From Rhodoferax potami (GTDB taxonomy: Bacteria > Pseudomonadota > Gammaproteobacteria > Burkholderiales > Burkholderiaceae_C), in assembly GCF_032193765.1 (NCBI RefSeq), contig NZ_JAVBIJ010000001.1:620001-684000 (forward strand): DNA of 64,000 nucleotides, written 5' to 3'. Positions 1-9,042 of the stretch are shown piece by piece. A program made the position numbers and the translations under genes. The notes under the pieces are model-generated. The model saw only the letters and a program-made list of their open reading frames with translations, did no database searches and was not told the origin of the DNA. Position 1 is the stretch's first letter. The number at the start of each line of letters is the position of its first letter.

Positions 1-672
1 CTCGCCCAATGTGCAGACCGCGTGGCGCTGGTGCGGCAGGCTGGCGTTTTGAATGACGGCTACCGGTGTGCTGGATGCCAAGCCTAGTAGCAGTCCGGCC
101 TGGATATCAGCTGCGCCGCTCACGCCCATGTAGATCACCAGCGTCAGTTTGGCCTGGCGGGAGGCTGTGGCCAGTGCGGGCCAGTCGGTGCCGCTGTCCC
201 CGGGTTTGGCGTGGCCGGTCACAAACACCACGCCGTGGGCATGTTCGCGGTGGGTTAGCGGCACGTTGAGGGAGGTCACAGCCGCCAGTCCGGCGGTCAC
301 CCCATTGACCACCGATACACGGATGCCGGCTTCTTCGAGGTGTTCCACCTCTTCGCCGCCACGGCCGAAGATGAAGGGGTCGCCGCCCTTGAGTCGCACC
401 ACGTTTTCGCCCTCAAGGGCTGCGGTGATCATCAGGCGTTCAATGAATGACTGGGGGGTCGACTTGCAGCCGCCGCGCTTGCCCACATGAACGATGCGGG
501 CCGCCGGGTTGGCGTGGGCCACTATGGCGTCGTTCACCAAGTCATCCACCAGCAGTACGGTGGCTTGCTGGATGGCTTTCAAGGCCTTGAGGGTGAGCAA
601 CTCCGGGTCGCCGGGGCCGGCGCCCACTAGCGTGACATGGCCTGCGGCCGGCGTGTTCAGGGTGTTTGTCAT
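1..672 (-). CDS. cobA: Uroporphyrinogen-III C-methyltransferase (SUMT), 3' end outside window
   Basis: SAM-dependent methylation of uroporphyrinogen III to precorrin-2, the first step to siroheme, the cofactor of assimilatory nitrite reductase. The open frame runs from an ATG at 672 through 224 codons to the window edge without a stop. Visible SUMT motifs are VGAGPGDPELLTLKA near the N-terminus, then VGKRGG and LKGGDPFIFGRGGEE, then the TAGLAAVTSLNVPLTHR region. Its ATGA start overlaps the stop of the upstream ybiB-like gene by 4 bases, so the two are probably translationally coupled. It is the last visible gene of the nitrate assimilation operon. A CysG-type fusion is unlikely because the frame begins with the methyltransferase domain, but the missing C-terminus cannot be judged. 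Confidence 0.93.
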   Translation of the reverse strand, partial: MTNTLNTPAAGHVTLVGAGPGDPELLTLKALKAIQQATVLLVDDLVNDAIVAHANPAARIVHVGKRGGCKSTPQSFIERLMITAALEGENVVRLKGGDPFIFGRGGEEVEHLEEAGIRVSVVNGVTAGLAAVTSLNVPLTHREHAHGVVFVTGHAKPGDSGTDWPALATASRQAKLTLVIYMGVSGAADIQAGLLLGLASSTPVAVIQNASLPHQRHAVCTLGE

Positions 673-1574
673 AGTGCTTGGTGCAACTGCAAGATGTGCG
701 CCACTTGCTCTGCAATCGGGGCAGGAACCGGGCTCTCTCCGTTCAATACCGATTGTATGTAGGTCGCGGTGCTGGCTGCATCGATCGCGGTGGGCAGCTC
801 CGGCAGCGTTGTCAACGAGCCGGCTTGGTAGGCCCGCAGGTCCGTCGCCTTGCCGGCCAAGAAGGCTTGCATCTTGGGGGTGCGGCGGGCGTCGGCCACC
901 GCTTCGCCCTCAGTGCCGCGGATCAGCAGGGCGTTGGCTTGCACCAGGGCAAACGTATCCGCCATAGACACTGCGTATTCGGGGTGGGTGTAGCTGCTCA
1001 CCAGCAGGGCGGGGCCGTCCACCGGGTTCATGAGCTTGACCAGGCTGTGCGCCGGGTTGCGCAGGTTCACCACGCGGCGCACATCCAGCAGGCGCTGTAG
1101 GCCGGGCAGTAGGGTGCCGGTAGGCACAAACGCCACGCTGCCGGTTGCTATTCTTTTGGTATCTGCTTGCGCATGTATTCCGAGCGCTGCGAGCACTTCA
1201 GACACAAAAACCCGCTTGTCCTCGGTGGCGGTGCCGTGGATCAGCACCGGGAGGCCCTCGCGCGCCAGCAGCAGGGCCAAAAGCGGGGTTAGTAAGGGCA
1301 GCTTGCGCGCACCGTTGTAGCTGGGGATAACGACGACCGGCACATCGCTGGCGGGCAGCAGGGCCATGCGGCTGCGCACGGCGTCCAGAAAACCGGCCAT
1401 TTCTTCCGCGGTTTCGCCTTTGATGCGCATGGCCAGGCAAAAGGCGCCCACTTCGAGGTCGGTGACGGTGCCGTCCAGCACTTGGCCCAGCAGGTCGGCC
1501 GCCTGCGTGCGGTTGAGCGCACGTGCGCCGTCTTTGCCGCGACCGATTTCTTTGATGTAGTTGCCAATAGCCAT
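669..1574 (-). CDS. ybiB: YbiB/TrpD2-family protein (glycosyltransferase family 3 fold)
   Basis: A 301-residue protein with the anthranilate-phosphoribosyltransferase fold: an N-terminal helical domain (GRGKDGARALNRTQAADL) and then the phosphoribosyltransferase-like domain (IPSYNGARKLPLLTPLLALLL). E. coli YbiB (TrpD2) is reported to bind nucleic acid and to lack TrpD activity, so tryptophan synthesis is not implied. In betaproteobacteria this gene commonly sits between the nitrate reductase and cobA genes; its role there is unknown to me. It begins 42 bases after the nasA stop and overlaps cobA by 4 bases. An interspersed repeat (1146-1202) lies in-frame inside it and encodes about residues 125-143, a probable surface insertion. 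Confidence 0.85.
   Translation of the reverse strand: MAIGNYIKEIGRGKDGARALNRTQAADLLGQVLDGTVTDLEVGAFCLAMRIKGETAEEMAGFLDAVRSRMALLPASDVPVVVIPSYNGARKLPLLTPLLALLLAREGLPVLIHGTATEDKRVFVSEVLAALGIHAQADTKRIATGSVAFVPTGTLLPGLQRLLDVRRVVNLRNPAHSLVKLMNPVDGPALLVSSYTHPEYAVSMADTFALVQANALLIRGTEGEAVADARRTPKMQAFLAGKATDLRAYQAGSLTTLPELPTAIDAASTATYIQSVLNGESPVPAPIAEQVAHILQLHQAL
1146..1202 (+). repeat. Interspersed 57-bp repeat, copy G (inside ybiB)
   Basis: Begins TGCTATTCTTTTGGTATC, then TTGCGCA, then GAGCGCTGCGAGCACTT, the block order shared by all copies. It lies antisense to ybiB and is translated in reverse with no stop, giving roughly VLAALGIHAQADTKRIATG. The translated phase (ending xTA GCA) is the same as in copy I within ftsX. 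Confidence 0.65.
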
Positions 1575-1616
1575 GCCGCGATTGTCGGTGAAGCCTGATA
1601 ACTTTCGGCTATGTCC

Positions 1617-4442
1617 TTATGCCCCGGCCGGCACTGCCGCCATCGGCGTCGTCTTGACCATGCGCTGCAACTGCGGAATGCAGGAACCGCAGTTGGTGCC
1701 GCATTGCAGCGTCTTTTGCAGTTGGCCCAGGCGCTCGGCGTCGTTGCCGGTGCAGCGCGACAGTGTGTCGGTGATGGCGATGTCGCTCACTTGCAAGCAG
1801 GTGCAAACAGTTTTGCCTTTGCTGAGAACCGGCAGAGGTGGTTGGGCGCCGCCGGCCAGCAGGGCGCGGCCGTAGTTCTGGGCAGGTTGCTCTTCGCGCA
1901 GCAGGGCGGCCATCCAATCGCGGGCTTGGGTGTCGCCGCTGAGCAAAAAGCCTTCCAACGTGGCATTCACTGTGCTGCGCTGCAGCCGCACCACACGGCG
2001 CTGGCCGCGCTTGGGGTCGGCATAGCGCACGGCGTCTGGCCCTTGCAGGTCCAAAAGGGCTTCGATCTGCGCCAGCAGCGCCTCATCCGGCGGGGCACTG
2101 CCTGCCGCGCGGAACATGACGCCGGTGCGCCCAGCTTGGCCCAAAGCGGCATCGTTGCCGAAGAGCGCGCAGCTGGCGAACTCAAAGCGCGCCATCAAGG
2201 CCTGCAGCTCGGTGCGGCGGGCCAGCACCTTGTCGGCGGGCAACCAGGCCAGAGCTGTCACGCCCCAGGGCATGTCGGCTTTGAGCACCTTGACAGCAGC
2301 GTGTTTGAGTTCGGGTTGTTTGGAGTCGGGGCAAAACACGGGGCTGGTCAGTGCGTTCACGCCGCCCAAGCGCTCGCCGGTGTTGCTCTGGCCGCTCAAA
2401 AATTCGTCGCCCCAGTGCATGGGCAGAAACACCTGGCTCAAGCCCACTTCGGTGCTGGCCTGCACCGGCGCGAGGATGGAGCCGCGCTTGCTGGTGATGT
2501 GCACCAGGTCGCCCTCGGTGATCAACCGCCGCGCCATGTCTTGCGGGTGCATGTGCAAGGCAGGCTCGCGCACGTGGCCGAACAAGCGGCCCAGGGTGCC
2601 GGTGCGGCTCATGCCGTGCCACTGGTCACGCAGGCGGCCGGTGGTCAGGGCGAAGGGGTAGCGGGCTTCGCGTTGCTCTGCCACCGGGGTGTAGGGCGCG
2701 GCTACAAAGCGGGCGCGGCCATTGGGGGTGGGAAATATGCCGTCTTCATACAAGCGCACTTTGCCACTGGTGGCGCCTTCGGGCATGGGCCATTGCAGCG
2801 GGCTTGCTTCCAGTTGCGAATAGCTCATGCCGGTGATGTCCAGGTCGCGGCCGCGTGTGCTTTCGCGGTGCTCGTTCCAGACCGACTCGGGCGTGGGGTA
2901 AGGGAATAGCGTAGGCAAGGCAGGTGTGCGGCCCAATGCAGATTCCAAGCGCTGCGCAAAGTCCACGGCAATCGCCCAGTCGTGGCGCGGGCCCTTGTCT
3001 TGCGGGCCGGGTGCCGCGACTGCGGTGCGTACTCTGGAGATGCGGCGTTCGCTGTTGGTGACCGTGCCCTCTTTCTCGCCCCAGGTGGTGGCGGGCAGCA
3101 GCAGGTCGGCGTAGCGGGCAGTGGCCGTGGTGGCAAAGGCTTCTTGCAGCACCACGAATTCGGCGCGCTCCAAGGCGCGGCGCACGGTGGCTTGGTCGGG
3201 CAGGCTTTGGGCCGGGTTCGTGCAGGCAATCCACAGGGCTTTGATTTCGCCATCGGCAGCTGCTTGGAACATTTCGATCGCGGTTTTGCCGGGCTTCTCG
3301 GGCACGTTGGCCACACCCCAGAGTGCGGCCACTTCGGCGCGGTGGGTGGGGTTGGCTAGGTCGCGGTGGGCGGAGAGCAGGTTGGCCAAGCCACCTACCT
3401 CGCGCCCGCCCATGGCGTTGGGCTGGCCGGTCAGGCTGAACGGCCCGGCGCCCGGCTTGCCGATCTGGCCGGTGGCCAGGTGCAGGTTGATGAGGGCGGT
3501 GTTTTTAGCGGTGCCGGCGCTGGACTGGTTCAGCCCCATGCAATACAGGCTGAGGGTGGCGCTGGACTGCGCAAACAGGCGCGTAGCCTCCATCAGCTCT
3601 GCCTTACGGATGCCGCAGACGGCGGCCACCGCGTCAGGCGTGCAGTCACGCACCAGCGCCTTGAGCGCATCAAAGCCTTCGGTGTGGGCGGCAATATAGG
3701 CTGCGTCCGTCCAGCCTTCCCACAGCATGAGATGCAGCATGCCGTTGAACAGCATCACGTCGGTGCCGGGTTGGATTTGCAGGAACAGGTCTGCGGACTC
3801 GGCGGTGTCGGTGCGGCGCACATCGAGCACCACGATTTTCAGCTCGGGGTTGGCGGCCTTGGCGTCTTCAATGCGGCGGAAGAGGATGGGGTGGGCATAG
3901 GCCACATTCGAGCCGGCGATGAACAGCGTGCTGGCAAGGCCTAGGTCTTCGTAACTGGCAGGTGGCGAGTCGGCGCCCAGTGTTTTTTTGTAGCCAGCCA
4001 CCGCGCTGCTCATGCACAGGCGGGAGTTGGTGTCGATGTTGTTGGTGCCGATCAGGCCCTTGGCCAGCTTGTTGAAGACGTAGTAGTCCTCGGTGAGCAA
4101 CTGGCCGCTCACGTAAAAGCCCACAGCGTCCGGCCCGTGGTCGCGGATCACTTGGGCAAACTTGGTGGTGGCGGTGTGCAGGGCGCTGTCCCACGTCACT
4201 GGCTCCGGCGTGGCACCCCGTTGCAGGCGCTGCAGGGGCTGCAGCAAGCGGGTTTGCAGCGTGACTTCGGCGGTGGCGGTCAAGTGCAGCGTGCTGCCCT
4301 TGGAGCACAGCCGCCCGAAGTTGGCCGGGTGCTGCGGATCGCCCTTGACGCCGGTGATCTGATTGCCCGAACTCTGGATGATGACGCCACAGCCCACACC
4401 GCAGTAGGGGCAGGTGCTTTTGGTTTCCTTGACCAAATCCAT
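1617..4442 (-). CDS. nasA: Assimilatory nitrate reductase catalytic subunit
   Basis: Cytoplasmic molybdenum enzyme reducing nitrate to nitrite. The 941-residue protein begins with the 4Fe-4S ligand motif CPYCGVGCGV (residues 11-20), with the fourth cysteine in GRLCSKG. The molybdopterin oxidoreductase core follows, including NIDTNSRLCMSSAV and GLNQSSAGTAKN, then a dinucleotide-binding domain (TTGRLRDQWHGMSRTG). The C-terminus carries a BFD-like [2Fe-2S] domain (CTCLQVSD ... CGTNCGSC), as in NasA/NarB forms that take electrons from a separate reductase or ferredoxin. No signal peptide is visible, unlike periplasmic NapA. It starts 6 bases after nirD in the same operon. The frame is intact. Confidence 0.96.
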   Translation of the reverse strand: MDLVKETKSTCPYCGVGCGVIIQSSGNQITGVKGDPQHPANFGRLCSKGSTLHLTATAEVTLQTRLLQPLQRLQRGATPEPVTWDSALHTATTKFAQVIRDHGPDAVGFYVSGQLLTEDYYVFNKLAKGLIGTNNIDTNSRLCMSSAVAGYKKTLGADSPPASYEDLGLASTLFIAGSNVAYAHPILFRRIEDAKAANPELKIVVLDVRRTDTAESADLFLQIQPGTDVMLFNGMLHLMLWEGWTDAAYIAAHTEGFDALKALVRDCTPDAVAAVCGIRKAELMEATRLFAQSSATLSLYCMGLNQSSAGTAKNTALINLHLATGQIGKPGAGPFSLTGQPNAMGGREVGGLANLLSAHRDLANPTHRAEVAALWGVANVPEKPGKTAIEMFQAAADGEIKALWIACTNPAQSLPDQATVRRALERAEFVVLQEAFATTATARYADLLLPATTWGEKEGTVTNSERRISRVRTAVAAPGPQDKGPRHDWAIAVDFAQRLESALGRTPALPTLFPYPTPESVWNEHRESTRGRDLDITGMSYSQLEASPLQWPMPEGATSGKVRLYEDGIFPTPNGRARFVAAPYTPVAEQREARYPFALTTGRLRDQWHGMSRTGTLGRLFGHVREPALHMHPQDMARRLITEGDLVHITSKRGSILAPVQASTEVGLSQVFLPMHWGDEFLSGQSNTGERLGGVNALTSPVFCPDSKQPELKHAAVKVLKADMPWGVTALAWLPADKVLARRTELQALMARFEFASCALFGNDAALGQAGRTGVMFRAAGSAPPDEALLAQIEALLDLQGPDAVRYADPKRGQRRVVRLQRSTVNATLEGFLLSGDTQARDWMAALLREEQPAQNYGRALLAGGAQPPLPVLSKGKTVCTCLQVSDIAITDTLSRCTGNDAERLGQLQKTLQCGTNCGSCIPQLQRMVKTTPMAAVPAGA

Positions 4443-4448
4443 GGTGCG

Positions 4449-4835
4449 TCAAGCTGCGGTGGTGGGGCGTGGTTTCGGCCCCGCCATGGGGCGCACCAAA
4501 TCGGTGCCGTGATTCTGAAGCTCGGCTGCATTGAGGTACACCACGCCCTCTTCCAGCTTCACGCTGAATTTGGGTGTGCAGCCTTCATCAGGCGCGCTGG
4601 CCTGGCCGTCGCACAGGCCGATGGTCCAGTTGTGCAGCGGGCAGGCCACGCTGGTGCCGAACACAATGCCTTGCGAGAGCGGGCCGCCCTTGTGCGGGCA
4701 ACGGTCCAGCAGGGCAAACACTTCGTCCTGGCTGTTGCGGAAGACGGCGACATCGAGTCCGGTGCTGCGTTCCACGCGGCGGGAGCCCAGCACGGGGATG
4801 TCTTCAAGGGTGCAAATGCGGGTCCATTCGGTCAT
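4449..4835 (-). CDS. nirD: Nitrite reductase (NADH) small subunit, Rieske-like
   Basis: A 128-residue protein of the NirD type. It carries the Rieske-type pairs CPHKGG (C45, H47) and CPLHNW (C64, H67), spaced as in a [2Fe-2S] Rieske fold. Many NirD proteins have lost these ligands; here all four are visible. The partner is the NirB large subunit, 0.9 kb upstream in the same operon. A gene for a tandem P-box protein and a copy of the interspersed repeat (4851-4907) separate the two. The start at 4835 is preceded by a GGAG-type ribosome site (AGGAGAAACCGC in the sense direction). Confidence 0.94.
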   Translation of the reverse strand: MTEWTRICTLEDIPVLGSRRVERSTGLDVAVFRNSQDEVFALLDRCPHKGGPLSQGIVFGTSVACPLHNWTIGLCDGQASAPDEGCTPKFSVKLEEGVVYLNAAELQNHGTDLVRPMAGPKPRPTTAA

Positions 4836-4850
4836 GCGGTTTCTCCTGAA

Positions 4851-4907
4851 TGCTATTGTTTTGATAGCTATAGGCGCACGTTTTGTGAGCGCCAGAGGCT
4901 TATTTGG
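4851..4907 (+). repeat. Interspersed 57-bp repeat, copy A (nirD / P-box gene spacer)
   Basis: Reads TGCTATTGTTTTGATAGC, then GGCGCA, then GAGCGCCAGAGGCTTATTT. The first arm is an inverted repeat (GCTAT...ATAGC) and the second block pairs GGCGC with GCGCC. It fills nearly all of the 75-base spacer between two co-transcribed genes, so it would be present in the operon mRNA as two hairpins. Confidence 0.75.
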
Positions 4908-4910
4908 TGT

Positions 4911-5708
4911 TTAAGAGGTTTTGATGGCCGCATACAGGCCGGTCACCCGGTCCATCACGGTGAGCAGGTTTTCGCTGGCCAGGTACACATCCGCCATCGG
5001 GCGTGGGCGTTGCGCGCCCTCTTGCAGGTTCTGCAAGGCATTGTCAAAAAACACCCACTGTGCGTCTCCGAGGGCCAGCTCATCTTTGATGCGCGAGGTA
5101 GCTTCCGGTGCGCTTTTGAGCAGCTGCATCGCGGCAGTGAATTCACTGCGCGCTTTGTTGAGCTCCATGCCTGCGGTCGCGGCATCCACCGGCAAGGTGG
5201 TGGCTAGGTAGTACTTGGCCATGCGCTGGCTCAGCATGCGCTGGCGCCCTGCGACGTTCACCAGTTTGCCCACCGGCTTGGCCAGTGCCGCCTCGTACTG
5301 CTGGGTGCCCTGGTGGGCGAGTGCCAGCACCTTGGCGTCTTGCTGCAGCAGGGCGGCCGCTGCCTCGCGGGTTGGTGCTTTGCCAACCAATAGGGTTTTG
5401 TAATCGCTCCAGGCGCTATCGAGCTTGGTGTACGTGGCCAGCACCTCGGGGTTGGGCGCAAAGGCTTTGAGCTCTAGTAGCTGCCGGTCGAACAGGGTGA
5501 TCGACTTGTCCAACACCAGCTGGGCGCTGGTTTTCTCCACGCTCAGCAGCATGGCCAGCCAGGCCTTGCCCATGCGCTGGCTCAGCATGCGCTGACGGCC
5601 GGCTTTGTTGATGGCGTCGCTCAGGTCCGCCACCTGCGCGTTTGCGGCGGGCAGGGCGAGTGCTAGGGCACTCGCAGCGGCGGCTGTGATCAGGCTTCGG
5701 CGTTGCAT
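4911..5708 (-). CDS. Secreted tandem P-box (PilJ/NarX sensor-like) protein
   Basis: A 265-residue protein with an N-terminal signal (RR at residues 3-4, hydrophobic to about 24, then ANAQ), possibly Tat-exported. Two copies of the type IV pili methyl-accepting/NarX N-terminal domain are visible, each opening with a P-box-like motif: DAINKAGRQRMLSQRM (31-46) and VNVAGRQRMLSQRM (150-163). In NarX the related motif binds nitrate or nitrite in the periplasm. There is no transmembrane or kinase domain, so this is a soluble binding module. I chose ATG 5708 because a GGGAGGAG site precedes it and the longer frame would overlap nirB. Its place between nirB and nirD suggests nitrate/nitrite binding or buffering; that is inference. 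Confidence 0.85.
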   Translation of the reverse strand: MQRRSLITAAAASALALALPAANAQVADLSDAINKAGRQRMLSQRMGKAWLAMLLSVEKTSAQLVLDKSITLFDRQLLELKAFAPNPEVLATYTKLDSAWSDYKTLLVGKAPTREAAAALLQQDAKVLALAHQGTQQYEAALAKPVGKLVNVAGRQRMLSQRMAKYYLATTLPVDAATAGMELNKARSEFTAAMQLLKSAPEATSRIKDELALGDAQWVFFDNALQNLQEGAQRPRPMADVYLASENLLTVMDRVTGLYAAIKTS

Positions 5709-5725
5709 GTCGGCTCCTCCCTTGC

Positions 5726-8197
5726 TCAGGCGACGGCTACCGGCGCGAACTGGCGGGTGTCGACCTGTGCATCCTGAAAATCGAACCACGGGTCGGGCTC
5801 ACCGTCGAGTGCGAACAGCAGCTCTTCGTTCAGGGCCTTGCGGCCTTCGGCATCTTCGAGGATGCGCTTCTTCACATAGTCCAGGCCCACACGGCTGACA
5901 AAGTGCACCGTGCGCTCGAGGTACCAGCCCTCTTTGCGGTAGAGCTGCATGAAGGCACCGGTGTACTCCAGCACTTCTTCTGCGGTTTTGAGCTTCACAA
6001 AGAAGTGCGCCACTTCGGTTTTGATGCCGCCGTTGCCGGCGATGTACATCTCCCAGCCGCTGTCCACGCCGATGATGCCCACGTCCTTGATGCCAGCCTC
6101 GGCACAGTTGCGCGGGCAGCCGGAGACGGCGTACTTCACCTTGTGCGGGGCATACATGCGCCAATGGGCGCGCTCCAGGTCTTTGCCCATCTGGGTGCTG
6201 TCCTAGGTGCCCATGCGGCACCACTCGCTGCCCACGCAGGTTTTCACCGTGCGCAATGCTTTGGCGTAAGCGTGGCCGCTGGGCATGCCGATGTCTTGCC
6301 ACACGGCTTGCAAGTCTTCTTTCTTCACGCCCAGCAAGTCGATGCGCTGGCCGCCGGTGACCTTGACGGTGGGGATCTTGAACTTGTCCACCGCGTCCGC
6401 AATGCGGCGCAGCTCGTCGGCCGTGGTCTCGCCACCCCACATGCGCGGAATGACGGAGTAGGTGCCGTCCTTCTGGATGTTTGCGTGGCTGCGCTCGTTG
6501 ATGAAGCGGCTTTGCGGGTCATCCTTGGCGAGCTTGGGCCAGCTGCTGATTAAGTAGTAGTTCAACGCAGGGCGGCAGCTGGAGCAGCCGTTGGGGGTCT
6601 TCCAGCCCATGTTCTTTTGCACGTCGGCAATCGTGAGGTACTTGTTGGCGAAGATGGCGTCGCGCACTTCCTGGTGGCTATGGTCGGTGCAGCCACACAT
6701 GGCCTTCTTCTTGGGCGTGGCGGAGTAGTCGCCGCCGGCGGTGAACATGATGATTTGCTCCACCAAGCCGGTGCAAGAGCCACAGGACGCGCTGGCCTTG
6801 GTGTGCTTTTTCACTTCGTCCAGGGTGAACAGACCTTTCTCCTTGATGGCCTTGCAGATGGTGCCCTTGGTGACACCGTTGCAGCCGCAGACCTCGTCGC
6901 TGTCGGCCATGGCGGCTGCTTTGTTCTGGCCCTGGTGGCCCACGTCGCCGATGTTGGCGCCACCTTCGCCGAACATCAGCTTGTCGCGAATGTCTGCCAC
7001 ATTGCGGCCTTCGCGCAACAATTTGAAATACCAGCTGCCGTCCACGGTGTCGCCGTACATGCAGGCACCCACGAGCTTGTCGTCCTTGATCACGAGCTTT
7101 TTGTACACGCCACCGAAGGGGTCGCTCATCACGATCTCTTCAAACCCTTCACCCCCGGTAAAGTTGCCGGCAGAGAACAGGTCGATGCCGGTGACCTTGA
7201 GTTTGGTGGAGGTGAGCGAGCCCTGGTAGCGGCCAATGCCGTACTCGGCCAGGTGGTTGGCCGCCACTTTGGCCTGCTCAAACAGGGGCGCGACCAGGCC
7301 ATAAGCAATGCCGCGGTGGGCGGCGCATTCACCCACGCTGTAGATGCGCGCGTCGGTCACGGTCTGCATGGTGTCGGTGACCACGATGCCGCGGTCCACA
7401 TGCAGGCGCATGCTCTGCGCCAGCTCGGTGTTGGGGCGAATGCCCACGGCCATGACGACGAGGTCGGCAGGTACCTCGGTGCCGTCTTTGAACTTGATGG
7501 CTTTCACACGGCCCGGCTTGCCGTCCACGCTCTCGTCGCCGACCAGCTCTTGGGTTTGGGCCCCCATCAGGAACTTCAGGCCGCGCTCTTCCAGCGACTT
7601 CTGCAGCAAACCACCGGCCACGGTGTCGAGCTGGCGCTCCATCAGCGTGGGCTGCACATGCACCACGGTGACTTGCATGCCGCGCAGCATCAGGCCGTTG
7701 GCAGCTTCCAGACCCAGCAGGCCACCGCCGATGACGACGGCGTGTTTGTATTTGGTGGCCGCCTCGATCATGGCGTTGGTGTCTGCAATGTCGCGGTAAG
7801 CGATTACGCCATCCAGGTCCTTGCCGGGCACGGGCAGGATGAAAGGGTTGGAGCCGGTGCAAATCAGCAAGCGGTCGTACTCGGCCTCGGTGCCATCGGA
7901 CGCCTTCACCACGTGTTTGACGCGGTCCACCTCGGTCACTTTTTTGCCGGCATGCAAGGTGATGCCGTTCTCTGCATACCACTCAAAGGAGTTGAGCACG
8001 ATCTCGTCCAAGGTCTGCTCACCGGCGAGTACGGGGCTCAGCAGAATGCGGTTGTAGTTGGGGTGTGGCTCGGCACCGAAGACTGTGATGTCATACAGGT
8101 CCGGTGCGACCTTGAGTAGCTCTTCAATGGTCCGCACACCGGCCATGCCGTTGCCGATCATCACGAGTTTTTGTTTTGGTTTAACGCGCATGTCCAT
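5726..8197 (-). pseudogene. nirB: Nitrite reductase (NADH) large subunit, interrupted by in-frame TAG
   Basis: Large subunit of assimilatory NADH nitrite reductase (nitrite to ammonium). ATG 8197 has GGAG 7 bases upstream. Domains in order: FAD/NAD(P)H pyridine nucleotide-disulfide reductase (MIGNGMAGVRTIEELL at the start), two BFD-like [2Fe-2S] segments (CGCNGVTKG ... CGSC and CGCTDHSH ... CSSCRP), then the nitrite/sulfite reductase domain. A TAG at 6203-6205 follows CVGSEWCRMGT, exactly where homologues read GTQDSTQMG, so one CAG to TAG change explains it. The frame resumes as DSTQMGKDLERAHWRMY and runs intact to the TAA region at 5726, carrying the second siroheme/4Fe-4S pair CPRNC. The truncated product would lack half of the cluster ligands. 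True mutation, suppression or sequencing error cannot be told apart here. Confidence 0.9.
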
Positions 8198-8208
8198 GGT
8201 GTAGCTCC

Positions 8209-9042
8209 TCAAGCGGCTTTTTCGACGTGGGCTTGGCGGGTGTACAAAAAGTCAATCACCGCCTTGCGGTAACCCAGGTACTCCGGGCTATCAGCCAAAG
8301 CCACGCGGGATCTAGGGCGGGGCAGGTTCACGCTCAGCACTTCGCCGATGGTGGCGGCCGGGCCATTGGTCATCATCACAATCTTGTCGGACAGCAGCAC
8401 GGCTTCGTCCACATCGTGGGTCACCATGACCACCGTGCTCTCGGTGCGGGCCACGATTTCCAGTAGCTCGTCTTGCAGCTTGGCGCGGGTCAGCGCATCG
8501 AGCGCGCCAAAGGGCTCGTCCATCAGCAGCACTTTGGGCTCCATGGCCAGCGCACGGGCAATACCTACGCGCTGCTTCATACCGCCGCTGATCTCACCGG
8601 GGCGCTTTTGGGCGGCTGCCGTCAGGCCCACCAGAGCCAGTGCAGCATCGGTGCGGGCCTTGAGCTGCGCTTTGGTCTCCGCCGGCGCGCCGGGGTTGCG
8701 GGTGCCGAACACGCGCTCCACCCCAAGGTAAATGTTCTCGAAACAGGTCAGCCAGGGCAGCAGCGAGTGGTTCTGGAACACCACGGCACGCTCAGGACCG
8801 GGGCCGGCAATTTCGCGGCTGGCGCAGATCAGCGAGCCTTGGGTGGGCATGGTCAAACCGGCAATCAGGTTGAGCAAGGTGGACTTGCCGCAACCGCTGT
8901 GACCGATGAGCGCCACAAACTCGCCCTTGGCCACGTTGAGGTTGATGTTGCGCAGCGCGGGAAACAAGCCCTTCTTGGTCTTGAAGGTTTGGTCCACGCC
9001 CTGGATTTCGATGTACTTGGCGTTCATGGATTCGATGCTCAT
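8209..9042 (-). CDS. nrtD: Nitrate ABC transporter ATP-binding protein
   Basis: ATPase of the NrtABCD/NasFED-type nitrate importer, 277 residues. Walker A is GHSGCGKST, the signature is ISGGMKQR, Walker B is VLLMDEPFGALD and the switch histidine lies in VTHDVDEA. It lacks the fused C-terminal solute-binding domain of cyanobacterial NrtC, so it resembles NrtD/NasD. Its start region overlaps the nrtB stop by 4 bases (ATGA). The stop lies 11 bases before the nirB ATG, and nirB's ribosome site sits directly after it. A taurine or cyanate importer is excluded by the nitrate operon context. Confidence 0.93.
   Translation of the reverse strand: MSIESMNAKYIEIQGVDQTFKTKKGLFPALRNINLNVAKGEFVALIGHSGCGKSTLLNLIAGLTMPTQGSLICASREIAGPGPERAVVFQNHSLLPWLTCFENIYLGVERVFGTRNPGAPAETKAQLKARTDAALALVGLTAAAQKRPGEISGGMKQRVGIARALAMEPKVLLMDEPFGALDALTRAKLQDELLEIVARTESTVVMVTHDVDEAVLLSDKIVMMTNGPAATIGEVLSVNLPRPRSRVALADSPEYLGYRKAVIDFLYTRQAHVEKAA

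Noticed and set aside
1611..2909. 432-codon plus-strand open frame over nasA
   Set aside because: Antisense shadow of the nitrate reductase frame, with no family motif.
6203..6205. TAG in nirB read as pyrrolysine or other programmed recoding
   Set aside because: No pyl genes in view, no downstream stimulatory structure evident, and homologues have Gln at this place; a point change is simpler.
6617..8119. 500-codon plus-strand open frame over nirB
   Set aside because: Antisense to a recognisable nirB sequence; composition is that of a GC-rich shadow frame.
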